64,000 nt of DNA. Origin: Chionoecetes opilio (lineage: Eukaryota > Arthropoda > Malacostraca > Decapoda > Majidae). The translations under genes and the position numbers were made by a program. The notes under the pieces are model-generated. The model was not told where the DNA came from, searched no databases, and saw only the letters and a program-made list of their open reading frames with translations. This document shows, one piece after another, positions 35,401 to 47,400 of the stretch. Positions within the stretch are counted from its first letter, which is position 1. The number at the start of each line of letters is the position of its first letter. The stretch covers positions 67,501 through 131,500 of the forward strand of contig JACEEZ010007152.1 in the NCBI GenBank assembly GCA_016584305.1. Direction: 5' to 3'.

Positions 35401-38400
35401 GTGGAAACGAAGACCAAAGTTGACAAAGTGGAGCCGAAGACCAAAGTTGACAAAGTGGAGGCGAAGACCAAGGTTGACAAAGTGGAGGCAAAGACCAAAG
35501 TTGACAAAGTGGAGGCAAAGACCAAAGTTGACAAAGTGGAGGCAAAGACCAAAATAGAGAAAGTGGAAACAAAGACCAAAGTTGACAAAGTGGAAACGAA
35601 GACCAAAGTTGACAAAGTGGAGGCAAAGACCAAAATAGACAAAGTGGAGAAAGTGGAGAAAATGGAAGAGGTCCCCGAGACGCCGCCGTCCCCCGAGGCG
35701 GAAGAAGTGGAGGAGGTGAAAGTCAAAGTGAATGATGTGTTGAACAGTGTGGAGGATAAGTTAGACCTCAGTAAACACTTAGAATACCTTGAAAGTGATA
35801 TGAAGACGATAATACTTGACTTGCAAACTGAAAAGGATACAAAACAGAGGTAGGCCACAGCTGATCGTGTGTGTGTACGTAGGTAGTGCATCATACCTGT
35901 GACTTATAATAATAATAATAATAATTGTATTCTCACCCGAAGGCATACAAGAAAAACAACAACATAATATATGGACGAGGGAATGAACTTAACCCTTCAC
36001 GCCCAGATCTTTCCTTGGCTATATAAAATAGTTTGTTGTTAGCCATAAAATTACGAGAAGTAACTGAATATACCAAATAAACTAGTGGACAAGGATACTA
36101 AACAGGTCATATCTATAAAATATTGCTAATATTCACTAAAATTCGTCTGATGGCACCCAAATTACAATGGAAATTACGTTCTGGGCCTCAAGGGGTTAAG
36201 TACTAAAGCAAATGATTGATAATAGCTATATACCTATGTTTACTTATCTTTTTATATACAGGTTGAAGTTCCCAAACTCGGCAACCTCGGGACCAGCGCC
36301 GAGTCGAGTAATGGAATTTTCCGACTTTTAGAACGTAGATATATTAAGGGGAAAAAAAGCATGCAAAATTCAAAAGGTCAATTTTCTCAGAAATAGTTAA
36401 CACATTGTTCTTCCTTTTCTTTTCACTTCCACCAGTAGGTGTTCCTGGATGCTTGGGAGCCATAATACCAATAACAGACCTGTAGAAGTACACTAAATAA
36501 CAGTGTACACAACTCTACAGTCACAACACCACTGAACAATAACAACAAACAAATCAGCGGGAGAAACCAAGCGGCCTAGTGTGGTGGCACCTAGCGGCCG
36601 ACCCGGCAACTACGCGCCGGGTTTTGGGTGTTCTGCCGGGTTTTGGAAAATCCGGAACCATAGCCGAGTTTTGGGTGTTGCCGAGTCTTGGGATGCCGAG
36701 TTTGGGTACTTCAACCTGTACTACTTATGTTTGACTTGTTTTTTTATATACTTATGTTGACTTATTTAATCAAGAGAAAGGTGAGCCAATGCATCATGAC
36801 GGGCTTAAAAAAGATTCAATGCTTTATATAATTCTTTTCCATAACTTTGTAGGACTTAACTTTTTGTAGCTGTATTGTTAGAATTGCCTTTTTCTCACTC
36901 AGACAGAAGTATTTATTTATAGAATACATAATAACATATATCTACACATTTATACAGGGGTCTTGTGAGTCTTACGAGTCATTATCAGCTAATTGAAGAT
37001 TTTAACACAGAACTCGTGAGGTCATTGCATGGGTGTGTGTTGTGTACAGTACATACAGTGTGATGGTAGTAGATAGGTTCCACAAAGCCGCCTCGTATAC
37101 CAACATTTTTGTATATTGAAGGATTTTTATTAGTGTATAGTGCCTGTAGACAGTGACCTCCAGGGGTGGGATGGCAGACCCTGGAGGTTCACTTGAGGGC
37201 TGTGATGTTGGCCCTCGCCCGTGGTGGCGCAGGCAGGATTGTTATAGTGACGCCTGTGATTAGAGGCTCATGCCGCCCCCCTGTGTCCTCCCATGCACTC
37301 GTAATCGAAGGCAGAGTTAATGGACGGCATGTAGGTGTTCTTAGGCCACTGGACAGATGCAGAAAGATCTTAAATGGATATTCGCCCTCATCGGGAGTCA
37401 AACTCAGGTCACCGAGCACACCACTTGCTGGAGCTAACCACTCTGGCACCACTTCCCCTTAATCAATACAGGCATTCCTTAACTTATGTATATGCAGTAG
37501 ATGCTCGATTTAGCGGAAAAAATTAAATTCCGTTATTCCATTTTCCAGTGCTAGATGTAGCGTAAAATTCCACTAAATGTAGCAATATTTAGTCCGGTTC
37601 GCTAACGATTGCCGACCCACACATTTGGGTAGGCTTGGGGGGCCATACAGACCACTGCAGAAACAAGGATTTACCGGAAATGCCCTGAGACATGTGTGGG
37701 TGATCAAGCATCTGTGAAAACCACAAATAACTACGGCAATCTTAGTGACCCAAGAGAAAAATTAAATGATGTGTTGTTTACATGGAAACACTGGGCAACG
37801 GATGTGTTTTGAAACAGCGAATGAAAAATACAGGCGTCTAGATGTGCGACATGTGAAAATCTCCGAGCTGGCTGGCTTATATTACTGGTGATATTACTGG
37901 TCTCCTCCCACTGGCTAATATAATGATGCCTATCTCTGTTGCAGGTGTGACTTACTGCAGAAGCTGTGTGACTTGATCTTCAGTGATGACCTGGATCAGG
38001 GTGCACCTGGCCTACTGACTTGTCCTACCTGCTGTCTGTACCCTCGCCAAGCCTCCCCCTGCCTCAGCATCCTCGGACATCTGTCGGATTATGTTTGTTT
38101 ATTAGTATGTTTGTATTTTGTGTCTATTTGCTTATGTTAGTGATTGTTTATGTTTTTATGTAGCATAGACCATAGTATGCTTGGTCTTTAGCGTTTTTTG
38201 AATTGTCGCTATAGGGGTCTAGGGGCTGCCCATAGATGTTGTGTTATGGTTATATAGATGTTTGTCTATGCTATATGATGAGTGTAATTTTTCGTTTTGT
38301 GATAATTATCTGAAAACAGTAAAGCTAGTAAATGCCTTACGAGACTAATGAGAATATGCAGAACTTAATATCACTTCACTCTTCGCCATTTAAAACTTTG

Positions 38401-41400
38401 CGAGTCAACTTTTATCATGAAGGGTATCAATAGAAGCGCAATTTTATTAGCTTTCCATTGATGTATTTCGTTATCTGATAAATTAATTAGAACCATGCAT
38501 AAATTAGCGTTAACTAAATAAATAAAATAATCTATCTGGTAATTTTCCCGATTGATGATGTTATTTATTTAATCAACGCTAATTTATACACGTTACTAAT
38601 TCATTTATCAGATAACGAAATATAGCAATGGAAAGCTAATAAAATTGCGCTTCTATTGATACCCTTCATGATAAAAGTTGACACGCAAAGTTTTAAATGG
38701 CGAAGAGTTGAAGTGAATATTAAGTTCATGCATATTTCTTCATAGTCTCGTAATGGCATTTCTTTAGCGTGTTTTACTGTTTTTTATTTGATAATATTAT
38801 AGAACAAACATTTACGAAGATTACAGTATATCATATATACTGATAAACCAGTCTATATGATCCGTATATATATATATGAATCCGAGCGGCCCTCCGACTT
38901 CGGCCCTTTGTGCGACAGGCCGATATCCCGTGCGCAGTCCAGGTATACAGTGGTCTATGAGTGGAGTCATCGTGTCTTGGAAGAAGGGAATGTTGTGTTT
39001 CACTGTCTTATAAGTTGATCAGTAAATGGGATAGTGAGGAAGCTATGAGTTTTTGTGATTGATTAATTGTTGCACTGTCTAAAAATCTGACAGATGAATG
39101 AAATACTGAGGAAGTTATGAGTTTTTGTGATTTTGTGATAATGAGTTTATGTGGTTGGTATTATAGAGTGTAGTTTTGACTTTTTAAATAGAAGCAGTCG
39201 CATATTTAATGGTTGATACATTTCTTCCCTCCATGTTTACAGAAGTATTCAAGAAAGTTTGGGAATATAGTGTAGTTTTGGCTTGTCTCATAGAAGTAGA
39301 TACAGATTTTATAGTAGATTATTTTCTTCTCTCCATGATTGCATAAGAAGATTGAAGTAGTCACAGATTTTTTCATATGTCCATGCAGTTTTTCCAACTG
39401 CATGTTTTTCCATATCACTTCATTTCGGCCAGCTTCGGTTGGAGGTATGGATAGGTGGGGAGGAGTCTTCTACTTTCCTATCCCTTCTCTCTTATTATCT
39501 AGTTAGTGTAGTGTAGGTAAATCAAACAGCCATGTAAGGACCTAATGGTCTGTTGCTGTTTGTGTTTCCTTTGTATTCCTATTCCTTTGTATTTCGTAGT
39601 TTATTTAATTTCCTTTTCTCTCCCTGTTTAACAGAAGTATCCAGGAGAGTCTGGGCAACCCGGTGTACGTTAATCTTTGACAACCTGATCACCCTACCGG
39701 AGGATGATCACCGCCGACAGCCCATCCTGCAGCTCCTGGTAGAGATGCACAAAACAACCTACCAAGTGGGCTACCACCTCCTCTACTTCCTCAAGGCCTC
39801 CAACATCAAGTCCGACAAGGTGCAGGAGAACAGCGAGACCTCCATAGCCACGTACAAGGACCTATGTAAAGCTGCCGGATTGAAGGACTTCGCCGCGTTT
39901 GTGATACGGGATTTACGGTTTCTGGGCGAGGACGATCCGAGAGTGTTGAGTTGGATCATTCCGGACGTGTATAATATCTTCGCCAAGCAGACGCGAGGCA
40001 ATGCGGAGTTGCTGCAGCTGGTGTTGGAGCGCCTGGACTCCTCGCAGCTGCATGACTTGGTGTGCATGGTGCTGCAGGGGTCGCTGCAGATGTTCGACAA
40101 CAGCTCGTTTGCGTCAATACTCGGTAAGCATCATAAGCATCACTGTGGTTGTCATGGAAGGTACAGATTAATCAGACCTTTAGATTACCGTATGTTTGGA
40201 AGACGCACCCTGATTTTGGATAGAATTTTGTAAGAAAAAAACCAAAAAAAAACCACCAAAACATTTTCATTCCAGTCATTTTCACACAAGATCACACTCA
40301 CTATTCATTATCTTCATTCAGCACTGCTCATCAGCCATTCTTATTTTCTAGCTTGTATGTGTATGCGATATTATAAGTAAATAGTTTTGATGAATTCGCC
40401 ATGCGTTATAATTTCCAGGACTGATAAAAGCTTGTGATACGTGTGACAGCCTGGTGGTAAATACACATCAACACTACCGTAGATAAAGTGAAGTCCCAGT
40501 TCTACTTTCTTTGTTATGTACAGACGTGGTGCGTTAATACTTACATTCTACACTCATGATTTCAGAAGTTAGAAGGTGCTATCGCGCGTTGTGTATTTTG
40601 TGTCTTCATCTGTGTCATATTAGGGTTAATGACAATTGCACAATAAAACCGAGTGGCAGACCTCGCATACTACTACCAGTAAAGTCGCCAGCTAGATTTT
40701 CCCAACAGTGGTCTGGCCACTGGGATCTCGAGGAATTAGAGGTAAAGTGAAACAAGTCTCTATATATTTACCTGCGGAAGATGCTTGGCTATATAAAATT
40801 CCTCTGCCAACGTGAAAACAATTCTATCAGTTCAAGATCTGGTCAAGTAGTTAATGATTGTCTTTCGCCCGCATGATTTGTTACTTTCTGATCATCGCGG
40901 AAAAAAAATGTGAATCAAATGCGCAACAGTTAAACTTGCAGATAAAAAGCATAAACAATGCTTGAAACAGGGTCAGATTATCAGCCTTTCATGATTATAA
41001 CTACTGTTGGTATATATCTTCATGCACATAAAATCAATAGATGATGCTATAATTAGAAATATTTGCGCACTGGCGACTTCACTGTGTGCGTTCACTGGTT
41101 AACGTAGCAGACGATAGTAGGCGTTGTTGACGCTCTTGTGGAGAAGTTGCCGCGGAATCGGATCCCGCCAGTCTTGGCGTGCAGCACATAGAGTCTTAAG
41201 GCCGGTCCCACCGTCCGCTTCTACGGTCCGCCGTTGCCGTTCACCGCCCAACAATGACGTCACAAAAAAGTCGACCGCACAGAGCGGTCGTCGAGCGCAT
41301 CGCCGTACAAAGTTAAAATCAAGTCATCTCTTCCGCTGGAGCAGAGGTGCAAACTATGCCCGGCTCCCACTACAGCCACTCCAGCGGTGATGATGGTGAC

Positions 41401-44400
41401 GTCACTGTTGGGCGGTGAACGGCAACGGCGGCCGTAGAAGCGGACTGGTGGGAACCGGCCCTTTAGCTTGTGATGCGTGTGACAGCCTGGTGGTAAATGC
41501 TGCATCAACACCAGCAGATGATAGGTGGCGCTGTTGGTACCAATCTGCCCAGGTGGAAGTTGCCGCGGAACGGCTCCCGCCAGTCTTGGCGGCAGTCTCA
41601 TTCCAACATTCGTCTTCGAAGACGCATGAGTATTTTTCAGGGTATTTTTTAGGGGAAAAAGTGCATCTTATAAGCCGTAAAATAGGGTAAGTCCCTGAAT
41701 GGCCATCTGAACAAGGAAAACATCATCATCATCATCATCATCTTTCTGTTTAACATCAGATTTTCCCATGATGTCTTAGTATAGTCTTAGTATATTCTTA
41801 GTTTCATTCATTCATAGTTGTGACGGGAACCCTGCACCTTATCTTTACAGAGAAGAGTCTGCAGTGGGAGACGTTGGAGCAGCTGTTTCTGTGGCAGCTG
41901 GCCAAGGCGCACGAGATCCCCGTGGACTGCTGCCTCTCGGTGATGCCCAAGCTCAAGTTCACCTCACACTCGGCCCTGGTCGCCAACACACACGGCGAGG
42001 CGCTGTCCAACATACTCATGATGCTGCGCAGAGAATCGTAAGTATAAGCCAACAGTCCTATCCTATCCATCTACCGTAGATAACAGTGAAGTCGCCAGTT
42101 CTAACTTTCTTTGTTATTTATAGACGTGTGGTGGCGTTAATACTTACATTTGTACATCCATGATTTCAGGAAAGTTAGAAGGGGCTATCTGGAGAGTCTG
42201 TGTCATTTTGTGTCTTCATCTGTGTCATATTAGGGCTATAAATGAACAAATGACAAAAATAAAACCGAGTGGCGACCTCACTATACCTACTACAGTAAAG
42301 TCGCCAGCTAGTATTTTAACCCAACAGTTGAGTCGCCACTCTGGGGAATTCAGGGAAATTAGTGGTAAAGTAAAACAAGTCTTTATATATATTAGCTGCG
42401 GAAGATGCTTGGATATATAAAAATTCCTCTGCCAACGTGAAAATAAATTCTATTAATGTTTGAAAGATCTGGCAAGTCTGTGTCTTGTCGCCCGAAAAGC
42501 TACTGTTTACTGTCTGTCATCGCGCGAAGAAAAACGTGAGAAGCAAAATGCGCAACAGTTATACTTGCAGATACAAAGCATAAAACAACCCTGAAACAGG
42601 GTAGATTATACAGTCATGATATAAACTACTGTGTATCATCTTCAGTGGCACATAAAAATCAGTAGTGATGCTATAATTCGTAATATTTGGCGCCTGGCGA
42701 CATCACGGCAGGTGGCGACTTCACTGTTATCTACGGTAACTAGGCAACGTAAAAAAAATATATATATAAAAAGTCAGAGGCAAGGTTTTGTTATTGCTTG
42801 AATATTTTTCCCCTCTTGATTTCCCAGCCAGTCTTTGCACCAGCCAGTATTCCTTTTCCTTTTATGGCTCATAGCCTCCTATTTGCCTTAATCAGTCCAA
42901 ATCAGAAGTCAATAAGGAGCTTTAAAAGGAGGCTGGGTAAATTCATGGATGGGGATGAAAGGTGGATGTAGGTAGTATTAAGTAACAGGAACTACCTCGT
43001 GTACTAGGTCTCGCGGCCTCTTGTAGCTTCCTTATTTTCTTATGTTCTTTTCCTTTGCAAACCGACTGTGATTCTTATGTTCTTTTCCATTACAGACCGA
43101 CGGGGATTTTATTACGAACCCTACTGTTACGGGAGTTCCGAATGGAGGACCCGACTGTGGTGACCATCCTGCAGTACTGGGTTCAGCGCTACGAAGACAA
43201 GATGGCCAGCCTCATCAGCGAAGTGGTCAACAACAAACCGCAGCCCTCGCCCAACAAACGCAAACGCAACCAAAGTACAAAAGCAAGTGCAGTGCCGCTG
43301 GATCAGGTCTTGTCACACTTGAACCATTTAAGGACAGCTTGTGGCCAGACGACATTCTTTGCATTAGAAACCATGCAGGACATTCTACAAACGGCCCAAA
43401 ACCAGTGTAGTGAGACGCAAAAGAAAAAATACGGTGATCTCTTTGCGCTCATCGAGGAGGAGGAAGAGGAGGAGCCGGCGCCGGAGCCTCAGCGGAAAAC
43501 CAAATCCAGTCGAGGCAGAAAACCAAAAGGCCGGAAAAAACAGGAATCTGAAAGTGAAGACGAGAGCAGTGAGGTAAATATTGCACGACTTTGTTTGTTT
43601 TTTGGTGATGTATTATTAGCATTATTAGTTGTAGGTAACATTATACTGAAGAGGTGACAAGAAAATGTGGATTGAAGGAGCTGAGAGTAAGGAGATTGAG
43701 GTGGTTTCACTTTAACTTTAACAACTTTATTTTGTTTTTTGATGATTTTACTACTTTTAGGTAACATTATCAATTGTGTTAAGTGGTATTAATTTACAGG
43801 GTTATTAGCTTTATTAATTCTAGGTAACAATATCATGTGAAGACGAGAGCAGTGAGGTAAAAATTGCATGTTTTTAAATGATGTTACTACTTTTAGGTAA
43901 CATTTCTCTATTTATATCTATCTCTATATCTATATATCATTATCTCTATATATCTATTACTGAGGTATTACTGGTGTAGAGGTATTACGTTACTGGGGCT
44001 CCATAGCTCAGTGGCAAAGGGTTGGTGTTTCAATACGTCAACAAAAAGGTGTGGGTTCGATTCCCTCACAAATTTTGTCTATTTAAATGACGTTACTATT
44101 TCCAGGTATTATCATGAGTGTTTTCTGTGGTATTACTTTACAGCATTCTTAGTTATTTTTAGCATTATTAGTTTTATTAGTACAGGGAGGTCCCGAAGAT
44201 ACGAGCAGTTAGGTTCCACCTGGCATACTCGTAAAGCGAAATCTCGTATAACGAAACACATAACTAATGGTAAAATATAGGTTTGGTTCCAGGACCCCAT
44301 CAATTAAAAGGGATAAAAAAGAAAAGAAAAAAAAAGACATGTTTTTCAAGCTAAAATAAACTATAGCAAACACAACAAACTCTCAAACTCTCAAATATAG

Positions 44401-47400
44401 GGCTCTGTATACCACCACTGCACCACCACACCACCACACAAAACACACTGAATTAAGAGTGTGACAGCATAATAGGACAGAGCACAAATAAGTCACAATA
44501 AGCACATTAAGTAAACCAGCAAATCACTAATATTGACTCACAAGGCACAATACATACAAGCAACAAAGACGTTGTATGTACTCTTGGGGACGCCGCGTGA
44601 TACACTAGACTGGAGAGGGCAGGGTAGGTAAGGGACAAGGGAGGGCTGCGCAGACCTCTTCCACTGCCCACAAACTCGTCTCTGTGCATCTGAATCATTG
44701 TACATTGTCCAGGGTTGTGAATTTTTGTAGGCCACATTGTCGTACCAAGCCACCAGAATTATCATATTTTTGTCCAAGTGAGCGAAGCGAGCTTGGACAC
44801 CTACTTCAGCCAAAATCAGGTGTCATATAGGCTTGTAAAATGTTTCCACGAATGTGTGGGCAAGAAAGATACAGGCGCAAAGGAAGAAATTTGGCACAGA
44901 AAGTTATATTTTGTCTCTTAACTCATTGTCCAAGCGAGCAAAGCGAGCTTTTAGCTCACTAAAAAAATAAAATTTAAAATTTGTTATATTGTGCCTGGCG
45001 TCCTTAGTGCAGTGGCGAAAGTAGTGCATAAGTGCAGTGGAAATAAAATGTGTTCATAGCCTACACAACAACAGTGTCTTTTAGCGTCGCCGCGAGGCAG
45101 GCCACCTGTGTTAGGCCTCATATAACCACTATAACTCGTGTTTCTAATGCCGTTATAGGTGTTATTTAGGGTTAGCGTGGTGTTATATACGTGGTAGGGT
45201 GTGTGTGAGGTGTTAAATATGCCATTTCAGCCGTGGGTACAGAGAGGAGGAAGAATAACAATTATGAAATACCACCACCACCATCAGATTGATTATCATA
45301 CAACCTTAGGTAAAATCATATAGTCAGTAAATTACTTTATAATTTTAGTAAATAACTTGTAATTTACTTTAGTAAATAACTTGGTAATTTTACTCACCCC
45401 AGTTTGAATGTCGTAGCATTGGATTTTCGATCTCGTATATTGAAAATACAGTAAAAGCCTTATAACTCGGCACGATAGGGGCTCTGGCCCTTGCCGAGTT
45501 ATTCAATGTGCCGAGTTATGCAATGTCCTCCTCTGATATGGGTTAAAAAAAAACGAAAAAAATTTAAATGCAGTACATTACTGTAAAAGCATAAAAACTA
45601 CACTTACCAGTGAACGGGTAGCAGCAGGCATGTAATCCAAGGAGAGGGCAGCCTTGTTGTAACATGTAGAAGATGTTAGGGGGACTCTGTCGCATTTTAA
45701 CACTGGTATCACTTTAATCACTTTATAATCACAACTCTGTAAGTACTGTATTGTATACAGTACTGTACCTGTACAACTTAATTTTACATCACTTGAGCAC
45801 TTAATTACTGCAACACTATGCCCTGCCCATTAACTCTACCCTCGACTGTGAGTGCCTGGGAGGACACAGGGGGGCGGCATGAGCCTCTAATCACAGGCGT
45901 CACTATAACAATCCTGCCTGCGCCACCATGGGCGAGGGCCAACCATCACAGCCCTCGAGTGAGCCTCCAGGGCCTACCATCCCACCCCTGGAGCTCACTG
46001 CCTACACGCGCTATAGGCATAGGTGTAAAAAAAAAAAAAAAATAATGAAAAAAAAAAGTTAAAAAAAGAGAAGAAAAAAAAGACCTTGTCTTTGCCATGC
46101 CGAGTTATATCAAATTCCGAGTTATACAGGGCCGAGTTATAAGGCTTTTACTGTACACCCTAATTTACACATCTCGTATCATCGGATTCTCGTATATCGA
46201 ATGCTCGTATAACGGGACCGCCCTGTACTAGATAACAGTATCAATTGAAGACGAGAGCAGTGAGGTAAATATTGCATGACGGGTTTTTTTTTTTTTTACT
46301 ACTTCTAGGTATGATTATCGTGTGTTCTGTGGTATTAATTAACAGCATTATTAGTTGTAGGTAACATTATACTGAAGAGGTGGCAAGAAAATGTGGATTG
46401 AAGGAGCCGAGTACAGTGCTGAGAGTAAGGCGATGGAGGTGGTTTAACTTTACTTTTGTTTTTCAATGACGTTACTAGTTGTAGGTAAAATTATCCTGAG
46501 TGTTCTATGGTATTACTTTACAGCATTATTAGTTATTATTAGCATTACTAGTTTTATTAGTTCTTGGTAACAATATCAGGTGAAGACGAGAGCAGTGAGG
46601 TAAATATTGCACGACTGTTTTGTTTTTTGGTGACGTTACTACTTATCACATTACAAACATTATCGTGTGTTCTGTGGTATTACTTTACAGCATTATTAGT
46701 TATTAGCATTTTTAGTTCTAGGTAACATTATACTGAAGAGGTGACAAGAAAATGTGGATTGAAGGAGCTGAGAACAGTGCTGAGAGTAAGGCGATGGAGG
46801 TGGTTTGGGCACGTGAAGAGGAGAGAAGGTGGTGAGGCATTGGGGAGAGCTGTTAAGAGTGGAAGTGCCAGGTCGCCGTCCACATGACACATCGTCAGAC
46901 ATGGAGGCAGTAGTGTGTTGAAGAGGATCTGGCAGCATTGGCCATTGAAGAAGTTGAGGCAATGGATAGAGATAGTTGGAAGCGTATCATCGACCGTCTA
47001 ACCTCATAGCAATTATGGGAAAAACTGATGTCAAACAGAAAGAAGAAGAAGAAAAAGTTCTAGGTAACATTATCATGGTGTTACACTACGCGCCAAAATA
47101 TTGTTCGCAACATCATAACACAGCGCTTCCATACGGGAATTCAGAAAATGTACTCTATGGCAGCCTACTGACTTCCGAGAGAGATATCTTACATATGGCA
47201 GCTTGTTTAAGGCACGGGCAGTCCATCAAGACCGTTGAGGAATGTTCAGATGCCACTTGTCAATTATAGACGAAGCATTTTAAAAAGTATCGCCTTCCTT
47301 CCCGCGAGTAATTTGAACAGACGCGCATTGGTATAATAACTATCATTTTTTTCATAATGGGTGGCAAGAAAGACCTAATAAAAAAGCAAATTAAAGTTAT

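Larger units (their letters stand above)
44183..46225. mobile_element. TA-flanked pogo/Tigger-type element carrying nested insertions
   Basis: Left end CAGGGAGGTCCCGAAGATAC, right end ATAACGGGACCGCCCTG, both next to TA. CTCGTATAACG/CTCGTATA motifs at both ends. It interrupts one unit of the intron 13 repeat: GTTTTATTAGTA on its left and CTAGATAACAGTATC on its right together match the uninterrupted copies. Contains another element (45449-46153). No intact transposase. Confidence 0.85.

Noticed and set aside
35301..35894. Minus-strand 197-codon Ser/Thr/Leu/Phe frame
   Set aside because: Shadow of INTS3 exon 9, whose plus-strand frame has clear homology and proper splice sites.
44000..44080. 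Functional tRNA gene
   Set aside because: A and B boxes are perfect, but spacing is too long, the acceptor stem does not pair and no convincing anticodon arm forms.
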